Source: Microbulbifer halophilus
Lineage (GTDB): Bacteria > Pseudomonadota > Gammaproteobacteria > Pseudomonadales > Cellvibrionaceae
NCBI RefSeq assembly: GCF_026183675.1
Contig: NZ_JAPIVK010000026.1
Span: 1-64,000, forward strand
Reading direction: 5' to 3'
Length of the DNA: 64,000 nucleotides
Shown: piece by piece, positions 43,265-52,256 of the stretch
How positions within the stretch are numbered: position 1 is the first letter of the stretch
Layout: each line of letters begins with the position of its first letter
Notes under the pieces: model-generated
Database searches by the model: none
Seen by the model: only the letters and a program-made list of their open reading frames with translations
Told to the model about the DNA's origin: nothing
Made by a program: the position numbers and the translations under genes

Positions 43265-46210
43265 TCAGTTGAAGTCGTAGCGAACTCCCAAACGGATGCT
43301 GCGTGGATCCTGGTATTGCTCAGGAAGACCGTACTGGTCGCCATTCAGCTCCTCAGTCTCGGTAACGGCATCGCTATCGAAGAGATTGAACACATCCAGA
43401 GATAGCAGCAACTGCTGGTTGTTGCCGAACGCCACCGGATACTGGGCATTCAAATCCATCTTCCAGTAGTTATCGGTACGCCCCCTGCTGGCGCGCGGAG
43501 CCAGTTCGCCATCGCAGTAGAAGGATTCACGGCCGTAGGCGGCGGCGAAAACATCTGTCGGGTGAACACCGAAACAGTTCTTCGGGCGACCGGACTGCCA
43601 CATGAAGTTCGCCCCTACACGCAGCCCCATATCAAACGCATAAGTGCCGAATGCCTTAACGGTGTGACGGCGGTCGTTGGGCAGATCACCGTAGCCTCCG
43701 TCCAGCAGTCCCGGCTGGTCGAAATTGGTGGTAATACCCGCATCATTTTGGCCGTTGTCGGAGCGTACATAGCCTTCATTGTTACCCCAGCTGTGCGCCC
43801 AGGTATATGAGGCATCCAGAGACCATCTGCCATCAAATGGACGCTTGAAAGTGAACTCCAAGGCACCATACTGGCGCTTGGCCTCCGGGTAACGCAGTTG
43901 ATCGGCGGTCAGGGAGATATATTCATCCATTTCCGGGATATAGGTCCGCATCTCACTGCCCGGATTGGTCAGTACATATTGGTGGAAACCGGTAAATACC
44001 TCTTCGACGGAACAGGGATGCGTTCCGATTACATCTCCAGAATCGTTGGTGGTGTCACAACTTCCAGACCTGCTGGTATCCCAATTCCCAGTGGAATTGT
44101 AGTAATCGATCACTGCCGCATCGATGGCCACATCCTCCATGGAGGTTTCCAGGTTACGGTAGATGCCCCTCGCACCCAGCTCGTACCCCTGCTCGGTCAC
44201 AAATTCGTAGCCGAGGATAAACTCGGACTGGTACATGGGTTCGATATTAGTGTCCACCAGACTACGGGTATCCGGTACCTCGCCGTTACCGTATGTGACA
44301 CGGCCTATATAGTCTCCGACATTACAGGGGGTTCCATCCTCGTTTAAGCAGTCACCATCCCAATCATAGAAATCCCTGACATAGTATTCCGGTGCGGACA
44401 TACGGATATTGGTGTTGGCGGCGATCGGCAGGTAGTAATGGCCGTAGTTGGCATAAACCTTCTGGTTGCCCGCTCCGGTCGGATCCCAGACCGCGGAGAG
44501 ACGCGGTGCCCATTGGTCTTTGACCTCGATAAAGGACTCGCCTTCGGCGTTCAGGTTCTTGAAGGTCTCATTGCGAAGGCCCACCTGCAGAGAGAGAGTA
44601 TCGGTGACATCCCAGGTATCCTGGATATAGAAGGCCGAGGACTCCGTCTCAAAGCTGCCGACATTATCGTAATGAGTCTCGACCACCAGCGGCAGCCCCA
44701 GTGACTCATCGTTCTCGTCACAGAAGCCCCACTCATCACAGGCCCACTGGCCATAAGGATCGTTTTGCCACTGGACACCACCGGACCGGTGGACGTCATT
44801 GCTGGCGGTGTTGATTTCACGGTCAAGCCCAACTTCTACGAAGTGATCGCCAATGTCCCAGGTGAAATCCACCCGTGTCATCTCGCGCTCATCAAGCCCA
44901 CGTTCCACGTTGCCAGTAATCCATTGGCCTGTCCGCTGCAGCACACCATTCTCATCTGCAAGCTCGGTAAGAGGCGGCGTGATATCCTCCGGGACATCGG
45001 AACGGTCCGCCTCGTTACGGCCATAGGATACGGTCAACTCCATGGTGTCAGTCAGGTTGCCGATATAGCTGGCAATCCAGTTCACACCACCCCGGCCGTA
45101 AATGGTGTCACCAAAATACTGTCCCGATGTATCGGTTTCACCATCGTACGCATAAGTAGATTCAACGGTTTCACGATCGTCACTGAAGGCCGTCAATTCA
45201 ACGCGGTGATTCTCAGTGATATAACCATCCAGCTTCAAACCCCAGAAATCGGTTTCAACTTCCTGCTTCCAAGCACTACCGGTGAAATTGTAGATATCCT
45301 CATTTTCGGTCTTATGGTTGTACAGGGCGTAGAAAAACACACGATCCTGAACCAGAGCACCAGAGGCGTATACATTGTAATTGCTTTCCTCAAACGCATC
45401 CTTGTCATTGTTGTTCCAGTGAGTATTGGGAACCGTGGACACTTCCTCATCGTAGTAAAAACTGGAACCGAACTTAAACTCATTGCTACCGCTCTTGGTA
45501 GTGGCATTCATTACACCGCCGGTGGAGCGCCCAAACTTCGCGGAGTAACCGCCGGTTTTTACCTGAATATTTTCATAAAACTCGAAAGGGACCTCTGAGA
45601 ACCCGAGGCCGTTACGGAAATTGGTGGTATTCAGACCATTGATATAGCTGACATTTTCCGCAACGGAAGCACCGGCAAAACTGGCGTTGTTGCCGAACGC
45701 GGAATCTCCTTTGCTAACACTTGGTGCGAGCATGGTTACGGAAGTCAGATCGCGAGCAACCGGAAGCTCTACTAGTTGGTCGGCGGACATAACCATGCCG
45801 GTCTCTGCAATGCCGGTATCCACCTGGGCAATGCGCTCCCCCTGAACAACCACCTCTTCAACTTCTGAACCATGGCCCATAACGATGCTAGCGGTTCCAC
45901 CCAGGGTAACATTTACGGTCTGGGTGTCGACGACACTTCCACCGGAAACCACCTGCACTTTATACTGACCTGGCGTCAGGCTACCAAAACGGAATTCACC
46001 ACCGGAGTCCACATTCATGGTCTTGGTGATGCCGCGTTCAACATTGGTTATCTTGATTTCACTGACGTTTTCGACACCAACTACACTACCGCGCACGGTA
46101 CCGGTAATTTCATCGGCAAAAACTGTCGGGGTGGAAATGGTGGTTGCCCCCACGGCCAGAGCAAGCACGCTCTTGGCGAGCGTTTTTCGCGAAAACAGGG
46201 TTGAGCTCAT
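43265..46210 (-). CDS. Oar-like TonB-dependent receptor 1
   Basis: A 981-residue outer-membrane receptor. I start it at MSSTLFSRKTLAKSVLALA, where AGAGGGA lies upstream. A signal peptide is followed by a carboxypeptidase-regulatory-like domain (ITGTVRGSVVGVENVSEIKI, about residues 30-100), a plug domain with the TonB-box-like EVEEVVVQGER and GGYSAKFGRSTGGVMNATTK, and a barrel ending RLGVRYDFN. This layout is that of Oar-type receptors, which move large substrates such as peptides or proteases. A second such receptor lies downstream in the same direction. Its substrate cannot be deduced. Confidence 0.9.
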   Translation of the reverse strand: MSSTLFSRKTLAKSVLALAVGATTISTPTVFADEITGTVRGSVVGVENVSEIKITNVERGITKTMNVDSGGEFRFGSLTPGQYKVQVVSGGSVVDTQTVNVTLGGTASIVMGHGSEVEEVVVQGERIAQVDTGIAETGMVMSADQLVELPVARDLTSVTMLAPSVSKGDSAFGNNASFAGASVAENVSYINGLNTTNFRNGLGFSEVPFEFYENIQVKTGGYSAKFGRSTGGVMNATTKSGSNEFKFGSSFYYDEEVSTVPNTHWNNNDKDAFEESNYNVYASGALVQDRVFFYALYNHKTENEDIYNFTGSAWKQEVETDFWGLKLDGYITENHRVELTAFSDDRETVESTYAYDGETDTSGQYFGDTIYGRGGVNWIASYIGNLTDTMELTVSYGRNEADRSDVPEDITPPLTELADENGVLQRTGQWITGNVERGLDEREMTRVDFTWDIGDHFVEVGLDREINTASNDVHRSGGVQWQNDPYGQWACDEWGFCDENDESLGLPLVVETHYDNVGSFETESSAFYIQDTWDVTDTLSLQVGLRNETFKNLNAEGESFIEVKDQWAPRLSAVWDPTGAGNQKVYANYGHYYLPIAANTNIRMSAPEYYVRDFYDWDGDCLNEDGTPCNVGDYIGRVTYGNGEVPDTRSLVDTNIEPMYQSEFILGYEFVTEQGYELGARGIYRNLETSMEDVAIDAAVIDYYNSTGNWDTSRSGSCDTTNDSGDVIGTHPCSVEEVFTGFHQYVLTNPGSEMRTYIPEMDEYISLTADQLRYPEAKRQYGALEFTFKRPFDGRWSLDASYTWAHSWGNNEGYVRSDNGQNDAGITTNFDQPGLLDGGYGDLPNDRRHTVKAFGTYAFDMGLRVGANFMWQSGRPKNCFGVHPTDVFAAAYGRESFYCDGELAPRASRGRTDNYWKMDLNAQYPVAFGNNQQLLLSLDVFNLFDSDAVTETEELNGDQYGLPEQYQDPRSIRLGVRYDFN

Positions 46211-46362
46211 AAGAAAATCCCTCTTGATCGTTAGATCATTATTGGTTTTGCTTTTATCTGTTTGAAAAGGCAACCGCCCCCCAGCGGCCACCTCCTTCCC
46301 AACACATATCATTTGACGAACAGACCAGGCCCACCCTCAAAATGAATATAAAGTTTTTCCAT

Positions 46363-46380
46363 CTTCCGGAATTCGGGAAG
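46363..46380. promoter_or_regulatory. 18-bp palindrome upstream of Oar-like receptor 1, possible operator
   Basis: CTTCCGGAATTCGGGAAG is palindromic except for one opposed pair. It lies about 153 bases upstream of the receptor start, in AT-rich DNA. It would suit a dimeric repressor or activator; which one is unknown. Confidence 0.4.
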
Positions 46381-46629
46381 CGTTCCTTTTGAATAACCAT
46401 CACTTTGGGAACACCCATCCACGCCCCGGTTATGGCGCGAAATAAGACTTAAAACTTATACCGATCAAATTTTCATGACTAAAGTTACAATTCGAACTTT
46501 CCGCACGAGAAACTGAGACATGTGGCAAATCTACGCTCCTTAAGCCCGCACATCACAGGGAAAGGGATCTATGACAGCTGGCCGGAAAGTGGCGGGCCGG
46601 GGGTTGGGATAGTTCAGCACAAAATCCAC

Positions 46630-46663
46630 AAAAAAACCGGCCCCATTGCTGGGGCCGGTTTTC
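46630..46663 (-). terminator. Intrinsic terminator after the second Oar-like receptor
   Basis: On the minus strand ACCGGCCCC-AGCAAT-GGGGCCGGT is followed by a run of T's, 31 bases past the stop. Confidence 0.9.
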
Positions 46664-46693
46664 GGTACTGGTAAATGACCAGTGTGCTATCGA

Positions 46694-49600
46694 TCAGAAA
46701 TCCAGCGACGCAGTAAACATCACGTAACGCGGAGTCTGATAGCCCAGCGGTACCTTGTAGGTGTTGCTGACCGTGTACGGGCTTTCTTCCGAGGTAACGT
46801 CCAGTTGCAGCGGCTCCTGCTCGTTGAGAACATTGAACACCTGCAGGCTCAGATTCAACCGCTCCTCGAGGGCCGCGGGGGTATAAGTCACGCCCATATC
46901 CAGACTGCGGGTCCAGGGTGTGCGCTCTTTACCCGGTGTGGCCACTTCGCCGAAGCAGGTGTGATAGCTGGCTCCATAACCCACCGGGTCGCCCGCTTCC
47001 GACGCCTCATCGGTGCTGCCATCCGGGTTGTAGTAGCCCAGGCAGCTGACCGGCATGCCGGATTTGATATTGGCGTTGGCACTTAGCAGAAGCTCTTCGG
47101 TGAGTGCATAGCTGCCGCGAATCTTCAATTGATGCCGACGGTCGTTGGCGAGGTAACCATCGGAGTGTCTCATCAGTTCCGATACGTCCCAGTCCTGGGT
47201 CTTGGAGATGCTGTCCTGACCGAACTCGGATTTTACCTGACCTTCGTTGTTCCCCTGCAACTTGCTGTAGGTATAGTCGACACGGGCTTCCCATTTACCG
47301 TCAAACGGGCGCTCCAGGAACAGGTCGATCGCCTTGTATTCGCGCTTCAGGTTGGGCATTTCCCAGTCGTCGGCGCTCATGGTCACCTCGGTACGGGTAC
47401 CATCCGGATTTCCTGCAGCGTCGAGGTTGGCGAGACTGAAGGTATTGGAACCACCGGGATTGAACATGTAGCAGTACTGCCAGTCGACGGTGTCGGACTC
47501 CACTCCCATCGCAGCCAGCTTGTCGAGCATACGGTTCGGGTCACATACATCGTCAATCGCGGACTTCAGGTCGCGGAAGATGAACTTGGCACCGTAGGTC
47601 CAGTCTTCTCCCAGCGTCTTCTCAAACCCGAGAATGTACTCGTCCTGATACATGTTCTCCAGGTCTGACGGGGCAAAGGCCTGCGGGTCCACGGGTTCGC
47701 CATACTCTCCATTGGCCGACACCGGGCCCGGGCCGAGCGCCGTCAAATCGAGCGGGGCACCAGTTTCCGGATCCACGTCTTCGTAAGTGAAGTACTCGCG
47801 GGTGTAAGTCGAGGCGGATGCGCCGCGGATCGCTACGCTGTTCGGCATGGCCAGGTAGTAGCGGCCGGCATTGGCAAACAGTTTGAGAGAGGAGTCCCCA
47901 AATACGTCCCAGGTTCCCCCGAGGCGCGGGGCCCACTGGTCGTCGGATTCCATGTAGGGCACACCGACATTGTTGTAGTTGGTGAACTTATCGTTACGCA
48001 GGCCCAACGACAACAGCACATCGTCAGTTACCTGCCAGCGGTCCTCTATGTAATAGGCATCCTGTTCCAGCTTCATGCTGGTCGCATCTTCATAGAGATA
48101 CTTTTGCACATAGTAGCCGTCGCCTCCCGGGGCCCCTACCCCCAGCGCCGCATTGATGTCTTTCGACGGGTCATCCGCGCTGCTGTAGATCCACAGGTCT
48201 GTCAGCTGTGTCGTGCCCTCGTTGGCGGCCTCGAACTCCATATTGTCCACACCGACAGTCAGGGTGTGGTCGCCCAGCAGCCATTCCAGGTTCACGCGCA
48301 GACCATCGGTGTAGTCGCGCGCGTTGCGGGCATCGTAACCACCTGCCAGCCCTGGTATCGGGCTGTCGTCGACGATGGATGGGTCCTGGTTTGTATAACT
48401 GGAAATGTACGGGTTGACCACTTCCTCAGCCGGCTCATCCTTATAGGAAAAGCTGCCGTGGCCATACGTGGCACTCAGGGTCAGCGTGTCGGTCAGATAG
48501 CCGGTGTAGCTGAGAATCGAAAACTCGCTGCGATTGTTTTCCGTATTTGGAAGAGAATCCAGGCGTTCACCGCGGCTACCGTTTTCGAAATCCCAGGCGC
48601 TGTAGGTGCCATCCAGCTCGTACTCCTCCCGCATATAGGTGTATTCGAGCAGGTGATCCTGGGTAATGAACCAGTCGAGCTTGGCGTAAATCTTGGTGTT
48701 ATCGCTTTCGCTGTCTTCCACCCTGGGAGCTCCCTCGGCGGTCGGCGCATCCTGGGATTCCTCGGTTTCCCCTTCCATGGACACAAAGCCAAACAGCTTG
48801 TCCTCGATCAGCGGCCCGCTGACATAGGCGCTGTAAGTCTGGCTCCAGCTGTAGTCATCGCTGGTGCGCTCATACAGGGTGCCGGCCTTGTCCGGATCTT
48901 CATATCCATAGCCTTCCGGCAGATTCAGGTTGGAGTAGTAGGCCCTGGGCCCACCGGCACGCAGACTTTTGGGAACATACACGACCTGAGTGCCGTACTT
49001 CAGTTCATTACTGCCGCTCTGGCCGACCTGGTTGATCACACCGCCGGAAGATCGGCCGTACTTGGAACCGTAGCCACCGGTGTAGGTCTCCTGCTGTTCA
49101 ATCGAAGCATATGGCAGGCTGAAACCGCCGAGATTGGACAGAGGATCGTTGGCGAGGAAACCATTGATATAGTAGGCATTTTCGGAAACACCGGCGCCGC
49201 CAAAGGAAACCATGTCATCGAAGTAACCCTCGGCACCGGCATTGACCCCGGGGGCCAGCAGGGCAATATTCTCGGCTGAACGCCCCAGTGGCAGGCGCTC
49301 CAGTTGCTCGGCGTTGAGCACAACCCGGGTATCCGTCGAGCTCACATCAATGGCCGGCGTGATATTACTACCAACCACCGTTACTGTTTCGAGCATCTCG
49401 TCGTTATGGAACGAAACGTCGGCACCCGCGCCGATACGCACGGGAACGGTACGCGAGCCAACCGTCTCGCCGTCCTGTTTCGCAGTGACGACGTAGGTAC
49501 CAACCGGCAGAGAGCCGACACGGTATTCGCCAGAATCATCCACCGTCACGGTGCGGCTGAAGCCGCTGTTGTTTTTGATGACGACGGTGGCGCCTGCGGG

Positions 49601-49753
49601 AGCATCCCCGAAGATACTGCCGGTGGTGCTCTGCGCCTGCACGCCGCCCGCCACGCTCAGGCCGAGCGCAACGCTCAGCGCGGTACGCTTGAGAAACCTG
49701 GGCCCGGGATTCGTTGTATACCTCTCTTCCCTATGAAAGTTAGGCTGTGTCAT
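46694..49753 (-). CDS. Oar-like TonB-dependent receptor 2
   Basis: A 1019-residue receptor with signal peptide (LKRTALSVALGLSVAGGVQA), a short carboxypeptidase-regulatory-like domain (VTVDDSGEYRVGSLPVGTYV), a plug (GGYGSKYGRSSGGVINQVGQ) and a barrel ending TPRYVMFTASLDF. AGAGGGGA precedes the start. It has the same architecture as receptor 1 and the conserved GRS-GGV(M/I)N segment but is otherwise well diverged. The tandem arrangement suggests an old duplication with specialised substrates. The protein is rich in Asp/Glu loops, typical of surface calcium-binding loops. Confidence 0.9.
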   Translation of the reverse strand: MTQPNFHREERYTTNPGPRFLKRTALSVALGLSVAGGVQAQSTTGSIFGDAPAGATVVIKNNSGFSRTVTVDDSGEYRVGSLPVGTYVVTAKQDGETVGSRTVPVRIGAGADVSFHNDEMLETVTVVGSNITPAIDVSSTDTRVVLNAEQLERLPLGRSAENIALLAPGVNAGAEGYFDDMVSFGGAGVSENAYYINGFLANDPLSNLGGFSLPYASIEQQETYTGGYGSKYGRSSGGVINQVGQSGSNELKYGTQVVYVPKSLRAGGPRAYYSNLNLPEGYGYEDPDKAGTLYERTSDDYSWSQTYSAYVSGPLIEDKLFGFVSMEGETEESQDAPTAEGAPRVEDSESDNTKIYAKLDWFITQDHLLEYTYMREEYELDGTYSAWDFENGSRGERLDSLPNTENNRSEFSILSYTGYLTDTLTLSATYGHGSFSYKDEPAEEVVNPYISSYTNQDPSIVDDSPIPGLAGGYDARNARDYTDGLRVNLEWLLGDHTLTVGVDNMEFEAANEGTTQLTDLWIYSSADDPSKDINAALGVGAPGGDGYYVQKYLYEDATSMKLEQDAYYIEDRWQVTDDVLLSLGLRNDKFTNYNNVGVPYMESDDQWAPRLGGTWDVFGDSSLKLFANAGRYYLAMPNSVAIRGASASTYTREYFTYEDVDPETGAPLDLTALGPGPVSANGEYGEPVDPQAFAPSDLENMYQDEYILGFEKTLGEDWTYGAKFIFRDLKSAIDDVCDPNRMLDKLAAMGVESDTVDWQYCYMFNPGGSNTFSLANLDAAGNPDGTRTEVTMSADDWEMPNLKREYKAIDLFLERPFDGKWEARVDYTYSKLQGNNEGQVKSEFGQDSISKTQDWDVSELMRHSDGYLANDRRHQLKIRGSYALTEELLLSANANIKSGMPVSCLGYYNPDGSTDEASEAGDPVGYGASYHTCFGEVATPGKERTPWTRSLDMGVTYTPAALEERLNLSLQVFNVLNEQEPLQLDVTSEESPYTVSNTYKVPLGYQTPRYVMFTASLDF

Positions 49754-50076
49754 ACAGTCCCCTCTTGTATTGTTGGATATTCTTAGTGGTTAAGTAACGA
49801 TCGCCCCCCAGCAATCGTCTTTACCCCAACACACCTGACTTAATGCACAATCCGAACCAACTTTTGTAACAAATACGACATTTGTGAAGTTCAGAAGGTT
49901 TTTGTCAGCACTCCTTCACTCCAGAAGCGGTCTGTAGCCGAAGTGTCACTCACTTCACTGAATCCGGACTTATCCGCGTCAGTGCCCGGATTTATCCACA
50001 AAAATGCCCGTATTTACCCACTCCGTTACGCCAGTGTTACCCTGCCCAACATGTCATGCACAAATAAGGAGCATTT
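49754..50076. other. Divergent promoter region with TTATCC repeats
   Basis: 323 bases between receptor 2 and the redoxin gene. Near 49965-50025 there are three spaced motifs of the form CCGGA-TTATCC-C (CCGGACTTATCC, CCGGATTTATCC, CCCGTATTTACCC). They may be a regulator site. No gene is seen. Confidence 0.45.
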
Positions 50077-50625
50077 ATGGCCCTCACGCCCTCGACTATG
50101 CCCCCTCTAGATACCCCCAGTCCGAAATTCGAGTTGCCGGACGCAAATGGTACCAATGTTCGCAGTACCGATCTGAGGGCGCAGCCGCTGCTGGTGGCCT
50201 TTATCTGCAACCACTGCCCCTACGTAAAACACATCGCCCCGGCCCTGTCCGAATTTGCACGAGAGTACCGGGAAGCCGGGCTGACGATCATCGCCATCAA
50301 CAGCAACGACTCCGCAAACTACCCGGAGGACAGCCCGGAACGGATGCGGGAGGAAATTGCGGCGCGGGGTTATACCTTTCCCTATCTCGTCGACGAGACA
50401 CAGGAGGTGGCGCACGCATTTGGTGCGGCCTGTACGCCGGATTTTTTCCTGTACGACGCCGGGCACAAGCTGGTGTATCGCGGACAGTTCGATGACAGCC
50501 GACCGGGGAGCGACGAGCCGGTGACGGGGAAGGATCTGCGCGCGGCAGTGGATGCGGTGCTGGCGGGGGAGAAACCCGGCGGGGATCAGACGCCCTCGAT
50601 GGGGTGCAATATCAAGTGGAAGTGA
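50077..50625 (+). CDS. Thioredoxin-fold redoxin (AhpC/TSA-like)
   Basis: A 182-residue cytoplasmic protein with a thioredoxin fold. The active region is FICNHCPYVKH, a conserved feature of this family, where the usual CxxC is replaced by C-N-H-C-P-Y. The cis-proline loop CTPDFFLYD follows at about residue 125. AAGGAG lies upstream of the ATG. The family is widespread and is thought to be a peroxiredoxin- or thiol-oxidoreductase-like protein; its exact substrate is not known. Confidence 0.88.
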   Translation: MALTPSTMPPLDTPSPKFELPDANGTNVRSTDLRAQPLLVAFICNHCPYVKHIAPALSEFAREYREAGLTIIAINSNDSANYPEDSPERMREEIAARGYTFPYLVDETQEVAHAFGAACTPDFFLYDAGHKLVYRGQFDDSRPGSDEPVTGKDLRAAVDAVLAGEKPGGDQTPSMGCNIKWK

Positions 50626-50640
50626 GGGGCTCCGGCCATC

Positions 50641-50680
50641 GCCCTCTCCCCCAACCCCTCTCCCAAAGGGAGAGGGGAGT
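50641..50680. repeat. GGGAGAGG palindromic repeat
   Basis: A diverged copy (CCCCCAACCCCTCTCCCAAA and complement) in the 66-base convergent gap between the redoxin and amidotransferase genes. It is the only strong hairpin there and may stand in for a terminator. Confidence 0.7.
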
Positions 50681-50691
50681 ATAGACGGGCC

Positions 50692-51393
50692 TTACTGGCG
50701 CAGGAATTCCAGCATCCACCGGGCCACGGTACTCTCGTGGATATCGTTCTGCAGTGACGTCTGGCCCTTTTCCACCACGTCTTCACCGAACGCCTCGCGG
50801 CGCAGTTCCATCAGGCTGTTGGAGTAGGGTTTGGTGAACTCCGGATGGGCCTGGAAGGTGAGCATATGGTCGCCGATCTGCATCATTGCCATGGGGCAGA
50901 AATCGCTGGAGGCAAGGATTTTTGCGTCCGGCGGTGCCTCCTCGACCTGGTCCTGGTGGCTGACCAGCAGGCTGAACGACTCCTGCGGCTCGCTCATCCA
51001 GGAGGGGCTCTCCTGTATCTCGTAGCTGTGCACGCCGACACCCCAGCCCTTGTCGGACTTGCGGGCCCGACCGCCCAGGGCCTCGGCGATCAACTGATGG
51101 CCGAAGCAGATGCCGATGGTCGGCTTCTTGCGATTGTGCAGCTCGCGCACAAAATCCATCAGGGGCGCGATCCACTCCTTGTCCTCATAGATACCGGTCT
51201 TGCTGCCGGTGATCAGGTAGGCATCCACTTCGTCGATATCCGCCGGGTAGTGGCCGCGCTGTACTTCGTAGGTGACAAACTCCAGCGCCGGATCCTGGGC
51301 GCGCAACAGCTCGGCGAACATGTCCGGGTACTCACCGAATTCGCCGACCAGTTCCTTGCGTACATCGTCGGTTTTCAATACACCTATCTTCAT
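50692..51393 (-). CDS. Class I glutamine amidotransferase-like protein
   Basis: A 233-residue stand-alone GATase1 protein. The nucleophile is Cys96 in GICFGHQLIAEALGG, and the catalytic His/Glu pair lies in FQAHPEFT. I start it at MKIGVLKTDD (GAGAG upstream) instead of an ATG 34 codons earlier. The family includes GMP-synthase-like proteins and gamma-glutamyl hydrolases acting on polyamines or other small amides. No partner synthetase is nearby, so its acceptor is unknown. Confidence 0.9.
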   Translation of the reverse strand: MKIGVLKTDDVRKELVGEFGEYPDMFAELLRAQDPALEFVTYEVQRGHYPADIDEVDAYLITGSKTGIYEDKEWIAPLMDFVRELHNRKKPTIGICFGHQLIAEALGGRARKSDKGWGVGVHSYEIQESPSWMSEPQESFSLLVSHQDQVEEAPPDAKILASSDFCPMAMMQIGDHMLTFQAHPEFTKPYSNSLMELRREAFGEDVVEKGQTSLQNDIHESTVARWMLEFLRQ

Positions 51394-51559
51394 TCTCTCA
51401 CCGCTGAATTGACTGCTCGAGGTGCGAATTATTGCATATCCACCATGAGTCGTCGGCACTGCCGCCAAATACAACCTGAATACGGCGTAGCGCAAGCGCC
51501 GTGACTAAACTGACAGAACGGAACCACAGGAAAGTCCCCGTTCACGGAGCGATACACCG

Positions 51560-52246
51560 ATGAAAGTCGTCATTCTCTGCGCCGCTGCGCTGGCCGCCGT
51601 GCTGGCTTCCGCGCAGGTACTGGCCGAATACGAAAAGAGCAGTGTTCTCGTGCGTATCGGCGCCGGCTGGGAAGCCCCCGACAACGGCTCCAACTGGCTG
51701 CGCCTCCACGGCACCGAACTCGCCGATCCCCCCGCCATGGACAGCGGGGCCACCCCGACCCTGCCCAGAGGCTGGCTGCTCACCGGGCAGCGGACACTGC
51801 CGACGGCCATTCCGCTCGATCACGACAGAGGGGTATCCACCTCGCCCTACAGCCCGACGCGGAGCGGTTTCAAACAACTGGCACCGGTCCTGACGATGCA
51901 GTGGTATCCGGTCTACAGCGAATCCCGGGTACAGCCCTATGTGGGGCTGGGCGTGCGTTATATCACCGTTGTGGACGAAACGGCCGCCAGCCGGGGCCGC
52001 ACCACCGCGTTCGGGGTCGTCGGCGATACCCGCCCGGAAGCGGGGGATTCCTGGGGAGCGACCGGTGAAATGGGCGTGGATATCACTCTCGGCCGCGACA
52101 GTCGCTGGTGGATGAACGCCGCCGTCTGGTACCTGGACGGCGATGCGAAAATCCGCCTCCCGGCCAACGACGACGCCAAGCGGATCGAGAACAAGCTGGA
52201 CGAGGATCCCTGGGCTTACTCGGTGGGCGTCGGCTACCGCTTCTGA
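51560..52246 (+). CDS. OmpW-family outer membrane protein
   Basis: A 228-residue protein with signal peptide (VVILCAAALAAVLASAQVLA). Features of OmpW are VLVRIGAGWEAPDN at the start of the mature part, KQLAPVLTMQWYPV and VQPYVGLGVRYI in the middle, and the ending DPWAYSVGVGYRF. The segment between residues 60 and 95 differs from standard OmpW, where a conserved LTFTYM-type strand is expected. It is likely a small eight-stranded barrel for hydrophobic compounds. Confidence 0.85.
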   Translation: MKVVILCAAALAAVLASAQVLAEYEKSSVLVRIGAGWEAPDNGSNWLRLHGTELADPPAMDSGATPTLPRGWLLTGQRTLPTAIPLDHDRGVSTSPYSPTRSGFKQLAPVLTMQWYPVYSESRVQPYVGLGVRYITVVDETAASRGRTTAFGVVGDTRPEAGDSWGATGEMGVDITLGRDSRWWMNAAVWYLDGDAKIRLPANDDAKRIENKLDEDPWAYSVGVGYRF

Positions 52247-52256
52247 ACTGCCCGGC

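Larger units (their letters stand above)
46211..46693. other. Intergenic region between the two Oar-like receptors
   Basis: 483 bases containing the upstream region of receptor 1, a near-perfect 18-bp palindrome at 46363-46380 and the terminator of receptor 2. It is AT-richer than the genes and contains no credible open frame. Confidence 0.5.

Noticed and set aside
49992-50000. Perfect DnaA box TTATCCACA
   Set aside because: A single box with no cluster, no dnaA/dnaN and no AT-rich unwinding region. One match in 64 kb is expected by chance; it is better read as part of the TTATCC motif series.
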